Assembly: GCA_964516055.1 (NCBI GenBank)
Contig: CAZEYK010000035.1
Coordinates: forward strand, 1-12,972
Direction of reading: 5' to 3'
From: JABIEQ01 sp964516055
GTDB lineage: Bacteria > Patescibacteriota > Patescibacteriia > Magasanikbacterales > UBA922
Length of the DNA: 12,972 bases
Part shown: in pieces, positions 1 to 5,817 of the stretch
Numbering within the stretch: position 1 is the stretch's first letter
Layout of the letters: each line of letters starts with the position of its first letter
The notes under the pieces: generated by a model
What the model saw: the letters and a program-made list of their open reading frames with translations, nothing else
What the model was told of the DNA's origin: nothing
Databases searched by the model: none
Position numbers and translations under genes: made by a program

Positions 1-1
1 G

Positions 2-64
2 CTCCCATACTGGGACGAGTTTCGAACGGTTTTAGCTAATTCTACACTATGTGTGTTTATCTAA
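2..64 (+). CDS. Possible 3' end of a + strand gene (partial, start outside window)
   Basis: An open frame enters from the left edge and stops with TAA at 62-64. Its last 20 codons read LPYWDEFRTVLANSTLCVFI. A second frame from base 1 also stays open, ending at the TAA at 37-39 with ...ILGRVSNGFS, so the frame is not certain. The stretch is followed within 25 bases by a hairpin that could terminate a rightward transcript, which fits a gene end. I do not recognise the protein; a short open stretch by chance is the main alternative. Confidence 0.25.
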   Translation, partial: LPYWDEFRTVLANSTLCVFI

Positions 65-86
65 CAATATATTCTCTATATAAAAT

Positions 87-110
87 AAAGACGGGCATAA
101 GCCCATCTTT
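87..110. terminator. Bidirectional hairpin terminator between convergent genes
   Basis: The arms AAAGACGGGC and GCCCATCTTT flank an ATAA loop and pair with a single C-A mismatch. The A-rich and T-rich arm ends give each strand a short T tract. It lies just beyond the stop of the leftward gene at 112 and after the possible rightward gene end at 64, as expected for a shared terminator. Confidence 0.7.
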
Positions 111-111
111 A

Positions 112-309
112 CTATTCTTTTATTTGAAAATTTCTTATTAGGGCAATATCTAGCTGTTTAGTGTATTCGATTTCACTTACTATACCCTTTGCAATAAGAA
201 TGTCCCTGATTGTCTCAACCATCGAATATACCATTCCACGATTGATCTCTTCTTGGCTTCGTCCAGAGGAGAATATCTTTTCTCTTATAGCTCTATGATC
301 ATCTGTCAT
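112..309 (-). CDS. Small protein of unknown function (65 aa)
   Basis: This 65-residue protein begins MTDDHRAIREKIF and looks mostly helical and charged, with no membrane segment, signal peptide or cysteine motif. I do not recognise a family. The start at 309 was chosen because the upstream gene stops at 311-313, leaving one base between stop and start (TAATATG), a spacing typical of translational coupling. A longer frame reaches 396 but would overlap the SANT-like gene by more than 80 bases. A hairpin terminator follows directly. It is probably co-transcribed with the gene before it. Confidence 0.55.
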   Translation of the reverse strand: MTDDHRAIREKIFSSGRSQEEINRGMVYSMVETIRDILIAKGIVSEIEYTKQLDIALIRNFQIKE

Positions 310-310
310 A

Positions 311-514
311 TTATTTTTTACGATTATAAGGTGATTGATTTGTTGGTCTGAGTGAGATGTTTTCTTGACTTGACTTCTGTTGTACAGCACCCTCACTTCT
401 TCCTAATTTAAGCCCAATCACACGTGTTGGTGTATTTTCCTTTGCGAGCTGTTTAAGCGTCTTAACTTCACTGTTACTCCACTGTTTACCTGAATTTCTC
501 AAATATTTTGGCAT
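311..514 (-). CDS. SANT/Myb-like small DNA-binding protein (67 aa)
   Basis: The protein begins MPKYLRNSGKQWSNSEVKTL and looks like a compact three-helix SANT/Myb-type domain. An N-terminal tryptophan (residue 12) and the pattern S-x-E-x-x-x-L-x-x-L precede a helix-turn-helix around residues 31-50 containing IGLKLGRSEGAVQQKS. The tail is basic and includes SLRPTNQSPYNRKK. I recall near-identical small proteins being widespread in bacteria, usually annotated hypothetical. From the fold I infer DNA binding; no target is known. It lies 20 bases after a strong hairpin (534-564) and is coupled to the 65-aa gene downstream. No Shine-Dalgarno sequence is visible before the ATG. Confidence 0.75.
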   Translation of the reverse strand: MPKYLRNSGKQWSNSEVKTLKQLAKENTPTRVIGLKLGRSEGAVQQKSSQENISLRPTNQSPYNRKK

Positions 515-533
515 ATTTTTGAATTAGAATTAA

Positions 534-564
534 GAAAGGGGTGAGAGGTTATCTTACCCCTTTC
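534..564 (-). terminator. Strong hairpin downstream of the DUF3892 gene
   Basis: The arms GAAAGGGGTGAGA and TCTTACCCCTTTC form a 13-bp stem with one G-U pair around the loop GGTTA. It sits 5 bases after the stop of the leftward DUF3892 gene. The following minus-strand bases are T-rich (TTAATTCTAATTC) but not a clean U tract, so it may only partly terminate. It also lies just upstream of the SANT-like gene, so some read-through or a hidden promoter is needed for that gene. Confidence 0.65.
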
Positions 565-569
565 GTCTA

Positions 570-863
570 TTAAACGCATTCACGCAGTTCAAGAAGATTG
601 TTTGTTTCTCTCCCATCTGCGACTGTTTTTAGGTATTTATTATTGTACCTAGATATACGGATTACTAGATAGGCTTTTCGATTGTACATATCTTTGACGT
701 AAGCATTATGCCCGTCTTCAAGATACTTAATCATACCTGCTTTATCTGTTTTTCCAGTCTTACCATTTGACTCATTTGTCCATCCGAGGTGTGTGATGGC
801 TTCATGTGGGTCATAATGGTCACCGTTATCTTTGTTTATACATGTGATTCGAACTTCTGCCAT
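570..863 (-). CDS. DUF3892 domain protein
   Basis: The 97-aa protein begins MAEVRITCINKDNGDHYDPH and matches the DUF3892 family throughout. It has an N-terminal strand with V-R-I-T-C-I, then the HEAITHLGW segment (residues 20-28), a central helix with an AYVKD stretch (54-58), and a C-terminal LVIRISRYNNKYLKTVADG strand pair. The family is small (about 80-100 aa) and of unknown biochemical role; members are often found near mobile or defence genes. It has no signal peptide or membrane segment, so it is likely cytoplasmic. It is transcribed leftward from the 864-950 region, divergently from the structured RNA. Confidence 0.88.
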   Translation of the reverse strand: MAEVRITCINKDNGDHYDPHEAITHLGWTNESNGKTGKTDKAGMIKYLEDGHNAYVKDMYNRKAYLVIRISRYNNKYLKTVADGRETNNLLELRECV

Positions 864-918
864 ACTTTTTGTATGTGTATAATTCTTTTTTTTAAATTAG
901 CATTATCGAGTTTTTTTT

Positions 919-949
919 GTTATACTACGATTACTTGTATTCTTGACAA
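919..949 (-). promoter_or_regulatory. Candidate leftward promoter for the DUF3892 gene
   Basis: On the minus strand TTGTCA (949-944) is followed 19 bases later by TATAAC (924-919), or 16 bases later by TAGTAT (927-922). Spacing is not ideal in either case. The -35 overlaps the -35 of the rightward RNA promoter, so the two would compete. The leader before the ATG at 863 would be about 50 nt and A-rich. Confidence 0.35.
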
Positions 950-971
950 AAATGTCTTCGGCCTTTATAAT
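943..971 (+). promoter_or_regulatory. Perfect sigma70 promoter for the structured RNA
   Basis: TTGACA (943-948), a 17-base spacer and TATAAT (966-971) match the full consensus for both boxes and spacing. The predicted start is near 977-980, exactly where the first RNA hairpin begins. This is the strongest promoter in the window. Confidence 0.88.
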
Positions 972-976
972 AGTGC

Positions 977-1081
977 GTCATGTCTTCTGATGACTATAGA
1001 CTTATCTGTCACGATCTTCGCAGGTGTAAAAAGATAAACTCACTGCGGAGGATCTATCTAAGCGGTGTCAGCCGCTTTTTT
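977..1081 (+). ncRNA. Putative structured small RNA of about 105 nt
   Basis: The stretch runs from the predicted start of a perfect promoter to an intrinsic terminator. It begins with a hairpin (GTCAT 977-981 with ATGAC 990-994). A long central stem follows: GATCTTC (1013-1019) pairs with GGAGGATC (1047-1054, one bulged G), GCA with TGC, and GTG (1024-1026) with CAC (1041-1043), around an A-rich loop. The terminator hairpin is last. I do not recognise it as SRP RNA, 6S RNA, tmRNA or RNase P RNA. A leaderless 51-codon frame (980-1135) and a 15-codon frame (990-1037, MTIDLSVTIFAGVKR) also occur, so a leader-peptide attenuator in front of the repressor operon is an alternative. Function is unknown. 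Confidence 0.65.
1060..1081 (+). terminator. Intrinsic terminator of the small RNA
   Basis: AAGCGG (1060-1065) pairs with CCGCTT (1072-1077) around a 6-base loop and runs into six T residues (1076-1081). It sits upstream of the repressor promoters and so separates the RNA from the downstream operon, unless read-through is regulated. Confidence 0.8.
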
Positions 1082-1117
1082 AGAACTTGCATTCAGTATA
1101 GCAAACATCACTCACTC

Positions 1118-1146
1118 TTGACAAGTTTTGAATAGTATGGTACATT
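1118..1146 (+). promoter_or_regulatory. Upstream promoter of the repressor/metallopeptidase operon
   Basis: TTGACA (1118-1123), 17 bases, then TACATT (1141-1146). The -35 is perfect and the -10 matches at four of six bases. The left arm of the operator-like dyad (1128-1136) lies within the spacer, so bound repressor would block it. Confidence 0.55.
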
Positions 1147-1180
1147 TTTGGCTTAAATAAGCTAATTTGACACTATTCAA
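1128..1180. promoter_or_regulatory. Operator-like dyad before the XRE repressor gene
   Basis: TTGAATAGT (1128-1136) and ACTATTCAA (1172-1180) form a perfect 9-bp inverted repeat with 35 bases between the arms. A second dyad, GCTTA-AA-TAAGC (1151-1162), is near the centre. Both arms overlap promoter spacers. This is the layout expected for an autoregulated XRE repressor, but binding is inferred. Confidence 0.5.
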
Positions 1181-1195
1181 TCCTTTTTATATACT
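1167..1195 (+). promoter_or_regulatory. Main promoter of the repressor/metallopeptidase operon
   Basis: TTGACA (1167-1172), 17 bases, TATACT (1190-1195): a near-consensus sigma70 promoter with a start near 1202. The leader before the ATG at 1225 is about 23 nt and has no Shine-Dalgarno sequence. The right operator arm overlaps the -35 and spacer. Confidence 0.8.
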
Positions 1196-1224
1196 ACATA
1201 TACACAAGTAATCCACACACATCT

Positions 1225-1533
1225 ATGTATGGAGACATCATTCGACAACTAAGAAAGCAAAAAGGTGTCACTCAAAAGGAATTGGGGGCATATTTGGGTT
1301 ATACAGAAGCCCACATTTCTAATATCGAAAATAATAACCGTGCTGTATCGTCAAATGATTTGTTAAAAATATCGCACTTTTTAAAAACCAATGTTTCTTT
1401 TTTTGATAACGCACCAGTAGCACATGTCAATTTTCGTTCACGAGATCCAAAAAATTACACAGATGATCTAGATCCTATAATTGTTGATGATTTTAAAAAG
1501 TATGCAAAGAAAATTCTAGAAAATCCTGTATGA
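1225..1533 (+). CDS. XRE-family repressor (ImmR-like)
   Basis: The 102-aa protein has a canonical Cro/CI helix-turn-helix at residues 5-60: IRQLRKQKGVTQKELGAYLG, then the recognition helix in YTEAHISNIENNNRA and the closing helix SSNDLLKISHFL. The C-terminal 40 residues are acidic and basic mixed and may mediate dimerisation or contact with the next protein. Its stop (TGA 1531-1533) overlaps the start of the metallopeptidase gene by 4 bp (ATGA). In ImmR/ImmA-type switches the XRE protein represses excision or lytic genes, and the partner metallopeptidase inactivates it. Dyads in its own promoter suggest autoregulation. Control of the adjacent restriction genes is an alternative role. Confidence 0.88.
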   Translation: MYGDIIRQLRKQKGVTQKELGAYLGYTEAHISNIENNNRAVSSNDLLKISHFLKTNVSFFDNAPVAHVNFRSRDPKNYTDDLDPIIVDDFKKYAKKILENPV

Positions 1534-2024
1534 GCCTAGAGATGGATAAAGAAATTCGTGAGATAGCCCAATCTCTATTAAACTCTATTGCGTTTGAAGA
1601 ACCTCCTGTTGATATTGAGAAAATCGTTAAATCACTTTCAATACCTGTAATAGATTACCCTTTCTTTTCTGATGATACATCAGGTATCATTGTTAATGAT
1701 AAAGATTTACTTGCAATAGGGGTTAATCAAAATCATCCGCTTGTTCGAAAAAGGTTTACAATAGCTCATGAGTTAGGGCATTTTATTTTGGGACACGATA
1801 GTGCAAGTTTTGTTGATCATAAATTTGACGCTACAACCTTGAAAGAAAGACAGGCAAATTTATTTGCAGCTGAAATTTTAATGCCAATTCAGTTACTAGA
1901 AAAAGATCTTAATGAAAAAAAATGGAATATACCCTCTTTAGCTCAACGCTACATGGTTAGTGAGCAAGCTATGAGTATTAGGCTTGTTGAAAACAAACTC
2001 ATCTCACATCAAAATTTTAATTGA
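1530..2024 (+). CDS. ImmA/IrrE-family metallopeptidase
   Basis: The 164-aa protein carries the zinc-binding HEXXH motif as AHELGH (residues 79-84; HELGH at 80-84) in the context RKRFTIAHELGHFILGH. A downstream ERQANLFAAEILMP segment (about residues 106-119) supplies the third ligand region, as in the ImmA/IrrE (formerly DUF955) family. These enzymes cleave or inactivate a partner XRE repressor, classically on DNA damage or cell-cell signals. The gene overlaps the repressor by 4 bp. Its 3' end overlaps the end of the convergent nuclease gene by 21 bp with no terminator between them, so the transcripts would run into each other. No signal peptide is present. Confidence 0.92.
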   Translation: MSLEMDKEIREIAQSLLNSIAFEEPPVDIEKIVKSLSIPVIDYPFFSDDTSGIIVNDKDLLAIGVNQNHPLVRKRFTIAHELGHFILGHDSASFVDHKFDATTLKERQANLFAAEILMPIQLLEKDLNEKKWNIPSLAQRYMVSEQAMSIRLVENKLISHQNFN

Positions 2025-3503
2025 CGAATTTAATACCTCCCAAATCCGAACCATCGCCATCGTATCAAGTTTACAATATTCAAGGAGGTCTTCTTTGATA
2101 GCTTGTTTTTCTTCTTTCGTAGCCTTGTCTCCAATCATGTACTCCCATCGTTCACTGGCTTGGTCACCTTTTTGGATATTTAGGCTCTTATACGTCAAAT
2201 CCGGCACCAATACGGGTAATATTTTTTTGATACTGGCACTTCCTACAAACTTTGCGTCTACATAGTATTGATTCGAGAATATCTCCATGAGGTCAAAGAT
2301 ATTGTCTACCAAACTCATAAGAAAATCAGTGTGTTCAGGATGAAGCTCTAAAAGTTTTTCAATACGTTGTTTCTCGTAATTTTTGTACCACACGATGAGT
2401 GTCCCATTAGGGTCAAGATCCTCACGCATTCTGTCGACGAGTGCTTTAGTCATATCACGACTAGACTCGGTAATCAAGAACTCTTTATGCTCTTTTGTGC
2501 CGTCTTCCTGTACGATATGGAGCGAGTATTGAAACGGAATCTGCTCATACGCACCAAAGCCATTAGCAAGAGGAATAACGCTCGTATAACCCTCAAAATC
2601 AAAGAATTGGAGGGGATATTGAAGTCCACCAAGTAACTCTTGTATTTTGTCATGGTCTATTGCAGTCTTTCCTGTAATATACGCCTCGTATTGAGCCTTT
2701 TTCGCACCTTTCAAGGCTTCAGGATTGTCTATGTCTTCCAAAGCGTAGATACCCCGATCTATCCAGTCTTCAAGCAGTTTTTTACTTCCACCGATACGGT
2801 TTATGTCGTGTACAGAGTATTCGGGTACTTGTGGGTTTGAGTGAGTAAAGGTAGTACATTGGTTGCTTCGCCCTTGATAGATACAGAGACAGCCCTTTTC
2901 TTCGGGCATAGTGAGATACTGCTTCATGTCTTCCATTTGTTTTCGTACTTCATCCTCAAGAGCTGTTACTTCTCCTGAAACATCTTCGGTAACAAATAAT
3001 TCGTAATAATTAATTGCACCATTTCGTCTATACTCTCTATTGAGATGAATGACACCCGTTTTCACAATCTTTATACCACTTTTTTCAATAACAATCTTCT
3101 GAAACGAAAGATCCTTGATATAGTGCATGGGTTCTTTTCGTTTTATTTCATTCGCCGCCTTTACCTCATAGAGTTCATATCCACCAAGATCATCATTTTT
3201 TACCAGTACATCGGCTCGGATAAAGAATACATCTTCTTGAAAAGTTGCCTGAAATAATATCTGTGTACCTGTTTCAATGTATTGCTTTGTATCATTTACA
3301 GCGTCTACTCCATGACTATCTACGAAAACGCCACCGTTAAATAGGTGACGTGCTTCGGTATCAGCAAGATTTCCTTCCTCAATAATCTTACGTTCAAATT
3401 CCGACAACTCGACACCTTCAAAAAGCTCAGGCTTATGTTTTTTGAGCCAGAGATTTTTTCTGCAAAAGGTATATTCGAGATAGTCGGTTTTGGTTAAGAT
3501 CAT
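2004..3503 (-). CDS. DUF2779 nuclease: Cas4/RecB-like PD-(D/E)XK plus DEDD-exonuclease-like domain
   Basis: The 499-aa protein starts with a Cas4-like segment (LTKTDYLEYTFCRKNLWLKK). PD-(D/E)XK residues are visible at D98 (IRADVL) and E113/K115 (YEVKAA). Cysteines C14, C205, C207 and C216 could hold an iron-sulfur cluster as in Cas4/AddB. The C-terminal half is DUF2779. It has FFDFEG (D302/E304), NIFD (D404) and YCKLD (Y476/D480), matching DEDDy-exonuclease motifs I, II and III. I infer two nuclease centres in one chain; activity is unproven. Its ATG overlaps the stop of res by 4 bp, so it is translationally coupled to the type III restriction genes. The cell role is unknown, but defence is likely from the operon. 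Confidence 0.85.
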   Translation of the reverse strand: MILTKTDYLEYTFCRKNLWLKKHKPELFEGVELSEFERKIIEEGNLADTEARHLFNGGVFVDSHGVDAVNDTKQYIETGTQILFQATFQEDVFFIRADVLVKNDDLGGYELYEVKAANEIKRKEPMHYIKDLSFQKIVIEKSGIKIVKTGVIHLNREYRRNGAINYYELFVTEDVSGEVTALEDEVRKQMEDMKQYLTMPEEKGCLCIYQGRSNQCTTFTHSNPQVPEYSVHDINRIGGSKKLLEDWIDRGIYALEDIDNPEALKGAKKAQYEAYITGKTAIDHDKIQELLGGLQYPLQFFDFEGYTSVIPLANGFGAYEQIPFQYSLHIVQEDGTKEHKEFLITESSRDMTKALVDRMREDLDPNGTLIVWYKNYEKQRIEKLLELHPEHTDFLMSLVDNIFDLMEIFSNQYYVDAKFVGSASIKKILPVLVPDLTYKSLNIQKGDQASERWEYMIGDKATKEEKQAIKEDLLEYCKLDTMAMVRIWEVLNSSIKILM

Positions 3504-5815
3504 ACAATAATCAAACTTTGCCAGCCTTTCATCGCATGAGTATAAGAGTATTCTTTGTTTGAGTTAATCTTCCATCCATTTTCATCTTTTACAACAATTC
3601 CACCCACAAAACCTTTTCTATTCTTTAACCATTCTTGTAATGCTTCGGCTTTATATTTAGTGTCATTTGATTCTGCCGTAAAGCCAGCTTTGGTATCAAC
3701 GATCCAAATCTTATTTTTGGTTTTGATTATCCAGTCGGGATAGAAGAGCTTTTCTTTGTTTTCATCGGGGTTGTAGTAGGAGATTGAAAAAAATTCACTA
3801 CCAGAATCACCATTTTTATACCACCATTCAACTTTGTTTTCTTTTTCTTCTAGGAATTTGATAAATCCTTTTTCATTATCAACAACTTCTTTGGAAATAT
3901 AAAATGGTTCCAGTGCCGATTTTTTTACTTTCATTTCCTCGTAATTATCCGTAAAGAAGAGAGACGCTCGTGGTACTTCAATAATTTCAGTTCTCTTTGA
4001 GCGAACGGATTTTTTGTTTACCTCTTGATCACGAATAGGACGATACGAGAATAGTGCCTCGCCGATGATTGGTCTCAAAACACCACCTTCTCTCAATAAA
4101 TCATTGAGAATAACTTTGTATGCTTGCGTTCGGTCGTCTCCAAGCATTGGGAGAAGCCACACGTTAAGAGCTGTTTTGAGTTTTCCCCACGAACGTTCGG
4201 GAGCAAACTTTTTATCTTCATCCGTCTGTTTACTGATAATGTTGAAACAAACTAAGTTATACAGCCTTTCAATGTCGTGTTGAGACATGTCTTGATCGCG
4301 GCTGTCACCCTCGGCGAGTAGTTCTTTGGTAAAATTGTCATAATCATCAATCTCTACACCAACGATAATGCCGTTTGTCACTTGAGGTTTAAGTTCAAGA
4401 CCCTTTGCGGACAGTTTCTTTTTTGCTTCACTATCATTCTCTTTCAGAGAAAAAGCCTTGTTTGCAATTTTCTTGAACGTGCTTTGAAAAGAGTCACCTA
4501 GATCGTTATAGTCTGTACGGCTCATGAAGATAGATTCAATTTGAATTGGTTCAATATCTTCTTTGCGATAACTTCCGTAAATAGCGGGTTTATTTTCTGA
4601 TTTGTTTTTATCGTACTCACTAATGACTTCGTTTCTCTTATAGTTTGTATAAAGATACCCAAGATTCAATTCTGGCTTACCAAAATGAGTACCGTGTGGC
4701 ATACGGAGAATACGTCCCACAGTTTGAATAGCGAACGTAGGATTCTTGATTTCACGGAACATTACAAGTACGCCAGCACGAGGACAGTCCCAACCCGTAG
4801 CAACAGCTTGTTTAAACAAAAGAAATGAAATAGATGAATTATTTCTTTCTACATCTTCGAGATTCACCTTGTCTTCTGAAAGCCAAATTGCAATATCATT
4901 TTCTGAAATACCTTTTTTCTTAAGATAGCTTACCACTATCTCTTGCTTATTTATATTACTCGTTTCATTTGTTGCCTTATCATCATTAGGGAGCTGTATC
5001 AAGACAAGTGGATTTATTTCAATACCAAGTGCCTGATAATACGAAAGAAGTTCTGCTCTTTTTTGATAGGCAAGCTCAAGAAGAATTTCGTCCTGATCCA
5101 TTCCTTTAAATTGTTTTTGGTTCAAGTCTTCTTCTGTTTGGAATATAATTTTTTCTTTAATTAAGCCTTCTCTTACGACATCCTCACGTTTGACACGAAC
5201 AAACCCTGCTATTTTATCTTCGAGGTCGCTCAATGTCGGCTCATATTTCGGAGTAGCAGACGCTCGAATAATTATTTTTGGTTTAATAAGACCGTCAATA
5301 AGCTCCAAGGCTTTTTCAGTGTCAGCACCAAGGTGTTCTTCATCGATAATGACAACAATTTTTCTGTTTTCTTCATGAGTGGATTCTATCATTCCGTCAA
5401 AAGAAATATCCTGCTCATTATCTTTACGAATTTTGAGCACTTCTTTTGATTGCCCTTTGAGCTTTTCCCAGTTGATGAAAAAAACGCTATTGCGTGTCAT
5501 GACTTTTCTGTTTAAGTCATTTATATCAAGAAGCTCTAATTCAGACGCACCACCATAGTACTCAAAAAGTTTGTTTTTACTTTGTTCTACTAGGTTAGGG
5601 CCTTTGGACATCCACAAAAATGCTATGTCGTTACCGATAAAACGAGGGTCAGCAATAATATCTCGCAAAAATTGAGCGAGCATGACGGTTTTTCCTGATC
5701 CCGTCGGAGACTTGAAGACTAAAGGAAGTTGATTATTTTGTGATTTCCAAAGGTCAAGGAATTGATCCTTTAGTTTCGCAATAGCAATTTCTTGAAAAGG
5801 TTTAAGTGGAAACAT
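3500..5815 (-). CDS. res: Type III restriction enzyme, Res subunit
   Basis: The 771-aa protein is an SF2 translocase fused to a nuclease. Walker A is SPTGSGKT (36-43), the DEAD-box-like motif II is DEEH (158-161), motif III is SAT (186-188), and motifs V/VI are ATGWDCPRA (339-347) and QTVGRILRMP (364-373). The C-terminal endonuclease is PD-(D/E)XK: PD (693-694) then DTK (707-709). Res hydrolyses ATP, moves or slides between inversely oriented sites, and cuts DNA with Mod. It is shorter than EcoP15I Res (about 970 aa), but all key motifs are present. It follows mod with a 2-bp gap and overlaps the nuclease gene by 4 bp, so the three form one operon. Confidence 0.94.
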   Translation of the reverse strand: MFPLKPFQEIAIAKLKDQFLDLWKSQNNQLPLVFKSPTGSGKTVMLAQFLRDIIADPRFIGNDIAFLWMSKGPNLVEQSKNKLFEYYGGASELELLDINDLNRKVMTRNSVFFINWEKLKGQSKEVLKIRKDNEQDISFDGMIESTHEENRKIVVIIDEEHLGADTEKALELIDGLIKPKIIIRASATPKYEPTLSDLEDKIAGFVRVKREDVVREGLIKEKIIFQTEEDLNQKQFKGMDQDEILLELAYQKRAELLSYYQALGIEINPLVLIQLPNDDKATNETSNINKQEIVVSYLKKKGISENDIAIWLSEDKVNLEDVERNNSSISFLLFKQAVATGWDCPRAGVLVMFREIKNPTFAIQTVGRILRMPHGTHFGKPELNLGYLYTNYKRNEVISEYDKNKSENKPAIYGSYRKEDIEPIQIESIFMSRTDYNDLGDSFQSTFKKIANKAFSLKENDSEAKKKLSAKGLELKPQVTNGIIVGVEIDDYDNFTKELLAEGDSRDQDMSQHDIERLYNLVCFNIISKQTDEDKKFAPERSWGKLKTALNVWLLPMLGDDRTQAYKVILNDLLREGGVLRPIIGEALFSYRPIRDQEVNKKSVRSKRTEIIEVPRASLFFTDNYEEMKVKKSALEPFYISKEVVDNEKGFIKFLEEKENKVEWWYKNGDSGSEFFSISYYNPDENKEKLFYPDWIIKTKNKIWIVDTKAGFTAESNDTKYKAEALQEWLKNRKGFVGGIVVKDENGWKINSNKEYSYTHAMKGWQSLIIV

Positions 5816-5817
5816 AA

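Noticed and set aside
1..45. TTCGAA context resembling a tRNA T-loop at the left edge
   Set aside because: On neither strand can the flanking bases form a T stem of more than one or two pairs, so no tRNA or tRNA-fragment attachment site is supported.
789..1037. An 82-codon + strand frame across the DUF3892 start and the promoter region
   Set aside because: It runs antisense over a clear DUF3892 gene and through a perfect promoter, with a low-complexity hydrophobic translation rich in Cys and Phe.
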